Source: Lagopus muta
Taxonomy: Eukaryota > Chordata > Aves > Galliformes > Phasianidae
Length of the DNA: 64,000 bases
Reading direction: 5' to 3'
Assembly (NCBI RefSeq): GCF_023343835.1
Contig: NC_064447.1
Location: 3,348,001 to 3,412,000 of the forward strand
Part shown: piece by piece, positions 1 through 53,900 of the stretch
How the letters are laid out: every line of letters starts with the position of its first letter
Numbering within the stretch: position 1 is the stretch's first letter
The notes under the pieces: generated by a model
Told to the model about the DNA's origin: nothing
What the model saw: only the letters and a program-made list of their open reading frames with translations
Database searches by the model: none
Translations under genes and position numbers: made by a program

Positions 1-6149
<6,149 letters not shown>

Positions 6150-6470
6150 AAGCAAAGACTGGCTTCTCGAGCAGGCACTGGAGATGGACTGTCTTTGCAT
6201 TTGCTGTGCTAGTTCCACGAGGACAAAGCTTCTAATCCAGTGACACTTCTAACCAGGGCTGTGGTTAATTTAAACCGTCTCTAGCACTCAGCAGGCGTGG
6301 TTTGCCTTATCTCAGAAGACTCTGAACAGAATGTTGGTGCCTTGTTCAATTGTATTGAACCTCTTCTGCTGCCATTATTTTTATTATACTAGTTTCAATA
6401 CTACATTTTTAACTAGAGTTATTTACTACTGCTAAGGTGGTGATTAAATGGAAAGGTAGCGTTTTAGCTA
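6150..6470 (+). other. RHBDF1: RHBDF1 3' UTR
   Basis: AT-rich non-coding sequence follows the TGA stop. The best poly(A) hexamer is ATTAAA at 6443-6448, putting the transcript end near 6460-6475. About 140 bp then separate it from the converging SNRNP25 transcript end. An AATAAG variant near 6595 is a weaker alternative. Confidence 0.55.
6443..6448 (+). terminator. RHBDF1: Candidate poly(A) signal of RHBDF1 (ATTAAA)
   Basis: ATTAAA lies about 295 bp after the stop codon. It is the only common hexamer variant in this stretch on the plus strand before the convergent gene begins. Confidence 0.45.
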
Positions 6471-6611
6471 CTGCTAATTGTTTTGCATAGTCTGTGGCTA
6501 CGTTTGTTACTTTATGTCACCCATGCTGTTCCATGCACCAATAGAATCAGTATTCTAGCACCCAAAGTAGCCCGACACACATTCACAGCTGGAAATAAGA
6601 GCTTTAAAAGC

Positions 6612-6807
6612 CTCAGAAAATGAGTCTCTTTAATTACAAAAAGCACATTCTGCATACAGCTCAGAGGCAGACGTTTTGAACAGCAAAAACATGTAAGAGC
6701 ATCTGTTCAACTGGAGTTTGCTTCTCTGTGAAATCTTTCAAACTCTTCCTCTTGGAGAGCACTGAATCCCTTATCTGCTCCTGGCAGGAAGGGATTCTCT
6801 GTTCTGC
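6612..6807 (-). other. SNRNP25: Candidate SNRNP25 3' UTR exon
   Basis: Eight bases after the SNRNP25 stop, the reverse strand has a perfect donor (CAG|GTAAGT, exon end at 8034). At 6808-6820 the reverse strand shows a good acceptor (TTTTCTTTAACAG). The sequence from 6807 ends in a canonical poly(A) signal variant (ATTAAA, 6634-6629). This suggests the 3' UTR is spliced onto a terminal exon across a 1226-bp intron (6808-8033). No other feature is seen in that intron. Confidence 0.6.
6629..6634 (-). terminator. SNRNP25: Candidate poly(A) signal of SNRNP25 (ATTAAA)
   Basis: TTTAAT on the plus strand reads ATTAAA on the reverse strand, within a TGTAATTAAAGAG context. Cleavage is expected around 6605-6618, tail to tail with RHBDF1. 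Confidence 0.5.
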
Positions 6808-8041
6808 CTGTTAAAGAAAAAGAAATATTTGGGAACAGCAGTGTTAACTGCATACTGGGCTCTCCTATCACTGCAGTACAGGGGATCATCCAGGGCTCCA
6901 TGGAGTAAAGCAGAGCTCTGCTGTCACAGCACATGTCATATTGCACTAGGTGCTGCAAATATGATACCACTGACAGAGGATGAAAGCCTCTGTGATCACA
7001 GTGACAGTTTCTAACCCAGCTAGCTGGAGCCAGGGAACAGAACATTGAGAATGCAGGCAGTTACCACTGCTCTCAGCAACTGATTGTGGTGAGGGAGACA
7101 GTTTTAAACCTACCAATGTTGGGAGTCTTGGCCACTGTGTGTTTGTACTAGAATTGTGATGTCTACATGGACTGCACACAGGCAAATATATATGCTACTA
7201 ATGCTTCCTGTGCTACAAGTTTTCTTCAGTGCATCAGCTGCACAAAATTACCATGACCAAAAGTCATCTAGAGGTATTATCCCACCTTCTGGAAACAGCA
7301 AATCAGCTGAACTCATTGCTGTAAACCAGAAAAAAAAAAGAAAAACTAAACAAAGCTACAGGGTACAGAAGCAGACGTGCCTTCGGCAACTCCTTACAGC
7401 TTGCAGTAACTGAGAAAGATGGCTCAGAATACACCTAGTGAGGAACAGCAACCTTTGCTGGTTGCATTTGCTTGCATTTGCTTGCATACAGCGATGGGAC
7501 ACTTCAGGTGCTCTGAATGGTACAGGAGTGTGAAGAGCAAAGAGGGAGAACAGTCACTTGGGTACAGTGAGACAGAGACATACAGGAGGATCAGATGAAT
7601 TGCACGATGGCAATCAATCAGTGCTAGCACAGAGACCTGTTCTTCCTGGGCACTGGACTTCCAGAGTTCTGTGAAGCCTAAAACCAAGGTCCAAGAAGCA
7701 ATTAAAAGGGCAAAGAGAAGAACACTGCATTTAATGAATCTCAGGACACTGTGGGAACAAATTCAGAGCCTAAAATGCATAGTAGGGGTAGGGATGCACC
7801 ACTGCTAGCACCGAGGCACTGCTGCTGCTCCCGGTGTGGTTTGAACCACAGTTCCCTGACCAGAGAGGAGCACAAGCAACAATCAGGATGAGGACATGGG
7901 AAAGAGCCAGACTGGAGCCCAGCAGAGACACAGAAATGCTCACAGAGCTGCTCTGTGCTATCAGCCTGAGTGCTGTGGCCCTGGGAAGGCAAAGCTGAAG
8001 AACAAGTATTCCTAACGGGTATTCAGGACTTACCTGACAGG

Positions 8042-9380
8042 TCACTTTCGGAGTTTCTTGATGAAGCTGACCTCATCCCGGTTCCTGATGCCATACCTGA
8101 ACAGAGTCGTGCCGTTACAGCCAGTTCTCCTCTAACCACAAACTGCAATCCTACAGCTCCAGTTGCCAGGGCTGGATGGACTCCTAGTGTGCTCCACTCC
8201 CAAACAGGTGCAGTTCTCACACGTGCAAGCAGAACACGGTCTGCTACTCTGCCTTTGTAAACACACCATCTATCACCCACAGCAGAGAGGCTGTGCATGC
8301 CCTGTCCCTGGAGGTGTTCAGGGCCAGGTTGGATGGGGCTCTGGGCAGCCTGGCCTGGTATTGAATGTGGAGGTTGGTGGCTACATGCGGCAGGGAGGTT
8401 GGAGATTCATGATCCTTGAGGTCCCTCACAACGCGGGCCATTCTGTGACTCTGTGATAAGGCAGTGCTGCCTCGCTATGGGCTCTCCCTCCTGCTAAGCC
8501 ATATCCCTTCAGACAAGCTCCTCTTGCAGCTCTGCACAACGGCTGCTGGCATGCATTGATGCCTCCCGCCTTCAGTACAGACACGGGGCTCAAAGCAGCC
8601 TCAGTCCCACCAAGTGCTTTCAGTTCCCGGGAAGCGGCCGGCCGTGCTTCACGTGCTCACAGCCGAGACCACCGTGCGCTCAGCTCCGACCGGCCAACCC
8701 TCAGCACCGCCCCGAGCCGCAGCTAACGGGGCACGGCACAGAAAATCCCCCATTGGCCGTTTACTCACTCTCTCAGCTTCTTTCCGTCATCCGCCAGCTT
8801 CTCCCCGTTGTAAGTCAGGTGGTACGTCCTCCAGATGTACTTCCTGCGGGAAAACGGCGGTGGGAGCGGGGCTGCAGAGCGGGGCTGTGTAGAGCCGGGG
8901 CTGCAGAGCCGTACCGTGCCGAGCCGCTCACCAGCTGAGATGCTGCACGCCGCCACGCCGCGCTTGCCGGAGCTGCACGTGCCGCCGCAGCGCCTTCTTT
9001 AGATCGAGCACCGTCGCGTTCTGCACCACCACCACAGCTGCGGGGACAGACCCGCTCAGCGCCCGCGGCCCGGCAGCTCCCCGCCCCGTCCCCCGCCCCG
9101 CTCCGCTCACGCATGCTCTCGCCGTCCGCCTTGCACACTCGCACCGTCATGGCCTGCCCGTACTCCAGCGCCACTTGAGAGCCGATCTCCTCCGGCGTCA
9201 CCTGCGGGCGGCACCGCGGGGCTGAGCTGCGCCGAGCCGCCTCTGAACCCCAACCCCAACCGCCACCCCGACCTGCGGCGGGAGGTCGCAGAGCAGCGGG
9301 TCCTGCACGAGCCGCGCCAGCGCCGCCTGGAACAGCTCGAGCACATCGGCGTGCGCCAGCTCCTCCTCCGCCTCCGCCAT
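8042..9380 (-). CDS. SNRNP25: SNRNP25, U11/U12 snRNP 25 kDa protein
   Basis: Subunit of the U11 snRNP of the minor (U12-type) spliceosome, nuclear, with a ubiquitin-like fold in the family. Coding exons in transcript order: 9380-9273, 9201-9111, 9037-8932, 8843-8769 and 8096-8042 (exon continues to 8034). Phases match and give 144 residues, slightly longer than the human ~132, mostly from an acidic start MAEAEEELAHADVLEL. Diagnostic stretches are QDPLLCDLP, LEYGQAMTVRVCK, VVVVQNATVLDLKKA, WRTYHLTYNGEKL and the C-terminal YGIRNRDEVSFIKKLRK. The start is the first in-frame ATG (CAT on the plus strand, 9378-9380), 26 bp from the POLR3K start. The first three introns are only 71, 73 and 88 bp; intron 4 (8097-8768) is 672 bp and holds a CR1 fragment. 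The exon-1 donor is an atypical GTCGGG, but the phase and homologous join fit. Confidence 0.95.
8276..8458 (+). repeat. CR1 LINE 3' fragment
   Basis: Contains the CR1 3'-end signature: TGTCCCTGGAGGTGTTCAGG, then GGATGGGGCTCTGGGCAGCC, and a tail CCATTCTGTGACTCTGTGAT. It lies in SNRNP25 intron 4 and is truncated at its 5' end. Confidence 0.9.
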
Positions 9381-9406
9381 CGCCGCCGGAAGAGGCGGAT
9401 CCGACG
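9381..9406. promoter_or_regulatory. 26-bp gap between divergent start codons, with an ETS-type motif
   Basis: The sequence between the SNRNP25 ATG (9380) and the POLR3K ATG (9407) is 26 bp. It contains CCGGAAG at 9386-9392, the core recognised by ETS factors such as GABPA. Both 5' UTRs must be either a few bases long or overlap the other gene's first coding exon. Confidence 0.7.
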
Positions 9407-9896
9407 ATGTTGCTTTTCTGCCCGGCGTGCGGCAACGTGCTGGTGGCCGAGGAGGGGCCGCGCTGCCACCGCTTCGCCTGCACCACCTGTCCGTACGTGC
9501 GGAACGTCACGAGGAAGGTGCGCGGCAGCGGCGGGCGGGGTTGAGGAGGGGGCTTTGGGAGGGGGGAGGGAGGGGAGCTGATCGCTGTGCCCGCAGGTGA
9601 GCAGCAGGAAATACCCACGGCTGAAGGAGGTGGACGATGTGCTGGGCGGAGCGGCGGCGTGGGAGAACGTGGATTCCACCGCAGGTACGGGCGGGAAGGG
9701 GTTGCGTGGATGGGGGAAGGGGGAGGGGGGCGTTGATGCGGATCTCAGCTCACCGCCTCTCCCCGCAGAGCCGTGCCCCAAGTGCGAGCATCCCCGCGCC
9801 TACTTCATGCAGATCCAGACGCGCTCGGCCGACGAACCCATGACCACGTTCTATAAGTGCTGCAACGCGCAGTGCGGGCACCGCTGGCGCGACTGA
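9407..9896 (+). CDS. POLR3K: POLR3K, RNA polymerase III subunit RPC10 (C11)
   Basis: Small Pol III subunit needed for RNA cleavage, termination and reinitiation; nuclear. Exons 9407-9517, 9597-9684 and 9769-9896 have phases 0, 1, end and give exactly 108 residues, the family length. An N-terminal zinc ribbon uses C5, C8, C25 and C28 (CPACG ... CTTCP). The C-terminal TFIIS-like zinc ribbon uses C69/C72 (CPKC) and C97 or C98/C102 (CCNAQCG). The acidic hairpin RSADEP (D88, E89) is the TFIIS-type cleavage motif. The linker RKYPRLKEVDDVLGGAAAWE is highly conserved. The introns are only 79 and 84 bp. The first ATG of the diagnostic MLLFCPACGN is used. It is head to head with SNRNP25 and tail to tail with GTF3C1. 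Confidence 0.98.
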
Positions 9897-9922
9897 CCAC
9901 CCCCTACCCCCCCCCGGCTATC

Positions 9923-9928
9923 AATAAA
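9923..9928 (+). terminator. POLR3K: POLR3K poly(A) signal (AATAAA)
   Basis: A canonical AATAAA lies 27 bp after the stop codon, within TATCAATAAACG. Cleavage is expected near 9940-9950, making a very short 3' UTR. Confidence 0.85.
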
Positions 9929-10046
9929 CGCAGCGCTGGAGCTGCACTGTGAAGTGCGGTGGTTCCGTGGATCTGTGCTTAACCTTTGTTCTCACCTCAA
10001 ACATGCACAAAAGTATCAAAAAGAAAGGATAAAAAAGCTTCCTTAA

Positions 10047-10345
10047 TCCCAGAATGGCCAGGGTTGGAAGGGACCTCAAGGATCACGAATCTCCAACCCC
10101 CTGCCACATGCAGGGCCGCCAACCTCCACATTCATTACCAGCCCAGGCTGCCCAGGGCTCCATCCAACCTGGCCCTGAACACCTCCAGGGATGGACGGGG
10201 CATCCACAGCCTCTCTGGGCAGCTGTTCCAGCACCTCACCACTCTCTCTGTCAAGAACTTCCTTGACATCCCACCTAAATCCTCCCTCCCTCAACTTAAA
10301 CCCATTTTCCCTTGTCCTGCTGTTATCTCCCCATCCAAAGAGTTG
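10047..10345 (-). repeat. CR1 LINE 3' fragment between convergent genes
   Basis: On the plus strand it reads AGAATGGCCAGGGTTGGAAG...CATCCAACCTGGCCCTGAAC, the reverse complement of the CR1 3' end. It fills most of the ~430 bp between the poly(A) sites of POLR3K and GTF3C1. Confidence 0.9.
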
Positions 10346-10398
10346 ATACCCCAGAAGAAGAACCGGAACATGACACGAGAGAGCAACAAGTTACAGCA

Positions 10399-10404
10399 TT
10401 TAAT
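10399..10404 (-). terminator. GTF3C1: Candidate poly(A) signal of GTF3C1 (ATTAAA)
   Basis: TTTAAT on the plus strand is ATTAAA on the reverse strand, about 55 bp after the GTF3C1 stop. It would give a very short 3' UTR ending just before the CR1 insertion at 10345. Confidence 0.5.
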
Positions 10405-10458
10405 CCACGTTAGCATCTAAGGGATAAATCAATTTAACAACATCCAGCTTTACCTCTT

Positions 10459-49615
<39,157 letters not shown>

Positions 49616-49628
49616 GCTCCGCGCCGCT

Positions 49629-49669
49629 CACTTCCGGCATCGCGTAGCGGCGCGCCGGAAGTGACGTCG
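49629..49669. promoter_or_regulatory. Inverted ETS-type motif pair with adjoining CRE-like site
   Basis: CACTTCCGG at 49629-49637 is the exact reverse complement of CCGGAAGTG at 49655-49663. The second copy overlaps TGACGTCG (49662-49669), one base from the CRE palindrome. These cores are typical of GABPA/ELK and CREB/ATF sites in bidirectional housekeeping promoters. Confidence 0.7.
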
Positions 49670-49875
49670 GTTTCTGCGACGGTAACCAAGGCAACGGAGA
49701 AACAGGTCGGTGGCAGCGCGGCCTGGCCTGGCGTTGCCCGTTACGCGGGCTCTGGGCGCGGTGGGGCCCAAATCCAGTACGTGGGCGGCTGGGCCCGGGC
49801 TCGGGCCCTGTTCCGCTGCCCAGCTCCGACGTTGCGCTGCCTCGGTGGAGGCGAGGGTGCGGTGTTGTAACAGAG
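49665..49875 (+). other. KATNIP: Candidate KATNIP first exon (mostly or wholly 5' UTR)
   Basis: GC-rich sequence ends at a plausible donor (AACAGAG|GTACGG, exon end 49875). Spliced to the exon at 50967, the frame leading into LCIKDMVTNFDEK stays open through this exon but contains no ATG, so translation probably starts at the Met at 50982. The transcription start is not determinable from sequence. Confidence 0.45.
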
Positions 49876-49981
49876 GTACGGTGCAATTGGTAAGAGCCAA
49901 AATACGAAGTTTCAGTTTTTTCATAAGGAAGTAAACGTTTTAGCCACAAGTTTAAACTTCTCAGTACACTGGATATTGGGA

Positions 49982-50197
49982 GGAAATTATTTTGAGGGTG
50001 GTGAGACACTGGAATAGTGTCTGGAGGTTGCCCCCGAGAGTTTGTGGATGCCCCCTCCGAAGTGGTATTCAGAGCTAGGCTGGGAGAGGCTTTGAGCAGC
50101 CTGGTTCAGAGGGAGGTGTCCCTGCCTATAGTTGGGAGGTTGGAACTAGATGATCTTAAAGGTCCCTTCCAACCCCAACCATTCTATGATATGATTG
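49982..50197 (+). repeat. CR1 LINE 3' fragment
   Basis: Reads GAGGGTGGTGAGACACTGGA, GATGCCCCCTCCGAAGTGG, GAACTAGATGATCTTAAAGG and ends CCATTCTATGATATGATT. It lies in KATNIP intron 1, about 110 bp after the presumed first exon. Confidence 0.9.
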
Positions 50198-50382
50198 CAC
50201 TCTACCACAACTTGTAGCAGCAACTCTGGAATACTCAGTAGGAAATGTTTGCATTTCCCAAAAGGCAAGGTAAAATCTTCAATGTATACATTTTTAAATG
50301 TATACAGGCTCTAAAGTGAATAAGTCTTAGATTTAACTGACCCTGTAAATGGTACCAGCACAGGAATGGCAGCAGGGAACTG

Positions 50383-50650
50383 TTAGGTCCCAGCTTGAAC
50401 TGGTGATTGAGCACCTGGTGAAGGCTGCCCATGGAGCACAGGCAGATGGTTTGCACCTGTGACCAGAAGGGGTGAGCCCCAACCCACCCCCCCTTGGCTT
50501 ATATAAGGCCCAGCCACTAACAAGTGTGCTTCTCTTAGACCTCAGTTACTTTCTGAGATGTGCTGTGTCACCAGAGAGCCCTTTCACCAGAGGGAGTGAG
50601 TTCAACTCTTCTTTCTGTATATTATTGGCCTACCTTTAAACATTTTGCCT
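50383..50650 (+). mobile_element. LTR-like interspersed repeat, copy E
   Basis: Starts near TGTTAGGTCCCAGCTTGAAC, then GATTGAGCACCTGGTGAAGG and CAGAAGGGGTGAGCCCC, and carries the best TATA box of the family, GGCTTATATAAGGCCCAGCC. It lies in KATNIP intron 1, between the promoter and the first coding exon. The right boundary is uncertain. Confidence 0.6.
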
Positions 50651-50981
50651 CCTGTTGCTGAGAACCTGTCAGAAGCAATTTGCTTCTTTGTGAACAGGAC
50701 AAACGGTGTGGCCCTTTCAAAGGAATGTCAGTTCCTGGATTGAAAACACACTGTAGAATCTGCTTCTTCGTTCTGTTATTTTGAGAAAAGCAACTAATGT
50801 ATTCTCTGTTCATCAGGGAACTTGTTAAATAATTTGTTTTATACTCTGTTGAAAGAGAAGCTTCTCTCAGCTTAGAGTATTCATGGCTATGGAGGGTGCT
50901 GAACCAGTAATATTCTATAGTGAATAATTTAAATACTTGACTGTGACAATTCTATATTCTTTTCAGCTTTGTATTAAGGAC

Positions 50982-53900
50982 ATGGTAACTAACTTTGATG
51001 AAAAACATGATGAATATTTAATAGCACTTCAGCAGAGAAACCGGTAAGCATTGTTCCCACTCTCATTGAGTACATGATGTATGTATGGTAACTGCTGAGT
51101 CACAGCCTGAACTATTGATTGAGCACCTGGGGAAAGGACTGGGTCAGCCCTGGGAGCACAGGTGAAGGCAATGCAACTGTGTGACCAGAAGGGGTGGAGG
51201 CTGGCTGCACTTCTCTTAGACCTTATTTAAGGGCTGACTGCCACTGGGGAAGGATCTCTGGTTGGAGACCCCTCCCTGTGGAGTTTTCTCTGCTACCCTC
51301 GCTCTTTAGGGACATGTGAGCACTTTTCCTTTGTAACACCATTCCGTTTGCTCTTGTCCCTTTGCTGTTATGCTCCTTCCACGTTAATCTTTCCCACTGT
51401 AACGTATGGTATTAAACGTGAACAGTGGTGAATGTTTGTTCAAAACTTGGTTGTAATGTGAAATTTGGTTTGCTGTATTACAACACCTGACTTGGTGTGA
51501 CTTGTTTGAAGCAGCTGAGGTAACTTTGAGACCTCAGAAGGAGCCTTTGTTCAGGTGTCAGGCTGTTGTGTTGTGTGATGTCTGTTATGTACTGGGAGGG
51601 AGGTGCAAGCAATACCTAAGCAGGTGAGAAATAGAACTTGTGGTTCAAACTCATGACCTAGGTTTGTTTTGTTGTTGTTTTGAGAGGAGCTCAACTATTT
51701 TAAGATTTCTAAATTTCTAACCAAAACTCTCAGAAGTTTTCAAGTAGCAAGTTTAAGCATATAGAATACCAAGTGGGGAAAAAAAAGTGAGATGATAAGC
51801 AATCTAGTGGAAGTCTTAGAAGGGAAACACTTGATTGAGCTTAAGTCACAGGGTGTCAGTACTCATACAGGCATTGTAGAACATGAAGATCCTCAAAGTT
51901 ATGTCCTAATTTGTTACTTGAGCAATGAAATACATTTTTCTTTTAACTCTGTCACGCTATCTTTGCATTTATTGCTAACTTTACCTGTATGTGTACTGCA
52001 GATGGTTGAGTTATTCTTTCTGCTTTAGGCTACTGAGATGTTTGAAAAGAAAGGATCCTGCACAAATCAAACTGGAGCAGTTGGAGCAGGGGTTTTCTCT
52101 GTACATGAATGGAGCGAATTCGGAGCTGAGAAACTACCACAAAAAAATCCACTCATTTGGTTGCTTCAGAAATGAGACACAGTCCTCCACTACAAACGGT
52201 GAGCTACACAGAGGCAGCAGTCTGGAACTGTTTAAAGTATTTACTCATCAGAACTGTCATCTGATCATTGAAATTACTCCCTGGGCTGTGTGGCAGAGTA
52301 CTTACTCAGCTGCTTGTGTGTTACAAAGCAGTCTCTGCAACTCCCTATAAGTTGGTTAGTTGATCTCTAATTCCAATGCTTAGTTTCCTCACCTTCCTGC
52401 TTTTAACTAGAAAATTAGAAATTGCCATTGTAATGCCTATGTTATGTAGCACTCTTCTCAGACTTTAAGAACTGATGGATTCCCATGTTTTCTAGTGTCC
52501 TGCAGATAAATGGCATTTGATTGAATAGACTGTAGTCAAATTACAGACTTAAATTTTGTTTAAACTATCGTAGTCTTCTTTAAAAGTCAGGTAATCTTTG
52601 TTCAAATATTTGACGTAAAGACAATTTGTCATCTGCTAGTGATTAGCTGGCTCTTCTTGGAATGTGTATTCTAGTTCCAGTTAAACTCTTTCTGTCAAAG
52701 AGCAGAATAGTAGTAGGTGTAATTTTGCATCTGTGAAATTATGGAGAGTGAGCTTAGTGGCCTTCTAATCCATTTAGTTTAATGAAAATAAATGATTTCA
52801 GTAAATCCCAGTGTAAAGCCGTTTATCCTCATATTAATATAACCTATCTCATAGAGTATATCTTTTAAATTTGTTGCTATGTAAAGTGTCTAAGCTTTAT
52901 TATTTGCTTAACGATGAAGACAAACTTAAAAATAATGTCAGAATTTCTGATTAAAGGCTTACTAATCTCAGCAATACAGAAAGCTAGCTTCATTCAGTAT
53001 CCATACTCCAGTCTCTTTTAGGGTTTTTTATTTTTCCCTCTCTCCCTTTTACACTGGGAACTACTTGTTTTCATATTGAGTTCAGATTTAGCTGCCTGTT
53101 ATATGACAGATATCACACAGCATGGAGATAGGGGACGAGCTCATCACCTGTGTCTTGCCTTGGTTGTGTGTAATGGTGCAAATACTGCATGTTCTTGAAT
53201 ATTGGAAAAAAGAAAAGGAAATTGAGTGCTTCTGTCTGAATTAGGGAGATATGCTTTTGGGTATCTGAAGTATGGACAGACAAATACCTGATTTTTTTTT
53301 TTTTTTTTTTTTTTTGTGCAAATATTGTGCTGGCAATTGTAACAGATCACTCAGGAGAGATTTACCTCTTCTCTAAGCTTAACTAAAGAATTTTTTTGTT
53401 ACCCTGTTGTCCCTTGATTCAGCTCAGGTAGAATACTGATCTTGTCAGTAGGACCTGAGGTGCTGTGGTGTTTTTTTAAAGGTATCATGGCAGCCTTTTT
53501 TCCCTTCCTCTGCTCTGCCAACTTAAAGAGATAAAGCCACTGTCTCTAAAACAAGTGTGTTCTGCTGTTTAACAGCCACCAGGTGTTCTCATCTTAAACA
53601 TGTGTTGTGACAATGAAAGACACCAATGAAATCATCGTCCTGTCATTTTTCTTCTTCAATTTCATTTTACCACCACAGTCCAGAACAGCTGTCTGTGATC
53701 TTTGTAGAATTCTTGCCCTAGGGTAGTATCTTAGTAATTCTGTAGTCTGTTTCATTTTCAAGCATTTCTTCTCAGTGATTGAATGTTATTTTACTGACCA
53801 AAATGATTTTTGGCTAAGGTACAGCGCTGAATTTTTTTCCCTATCTCTCATGAGAGTTATTGCATCGTTTATTACTTCCAAAGCATCCCTCTCTCCAATC

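Larger units (their letters stand above)
8850..9900. promoter_or_regulatory. CpG-rich shared promoter region of SNRNP25 and POLR3K
   Basis: This stretch is visibly G+C and CpG rich against AT-rich surroundings and covers the first exons of both divergent genes. No TATA box is evident, as usual for housekeeping CpG-island promoters. Confidence 0.75.

Noticed and set aside
8815-9618. 267-codon reverse-strand open frame over SNRNP25 and POLR3K
   Set aside because: It reads through introns and into another gene in a GC-rich region where stops are rare; it is proline/alanine/arginine noise.
53292-53315. Poly(T) tract as the tail of a processed pseudogene or SINE
   Set aside because: The adjoining sequence shows no gene-like or SINE-like body and no target duplication.
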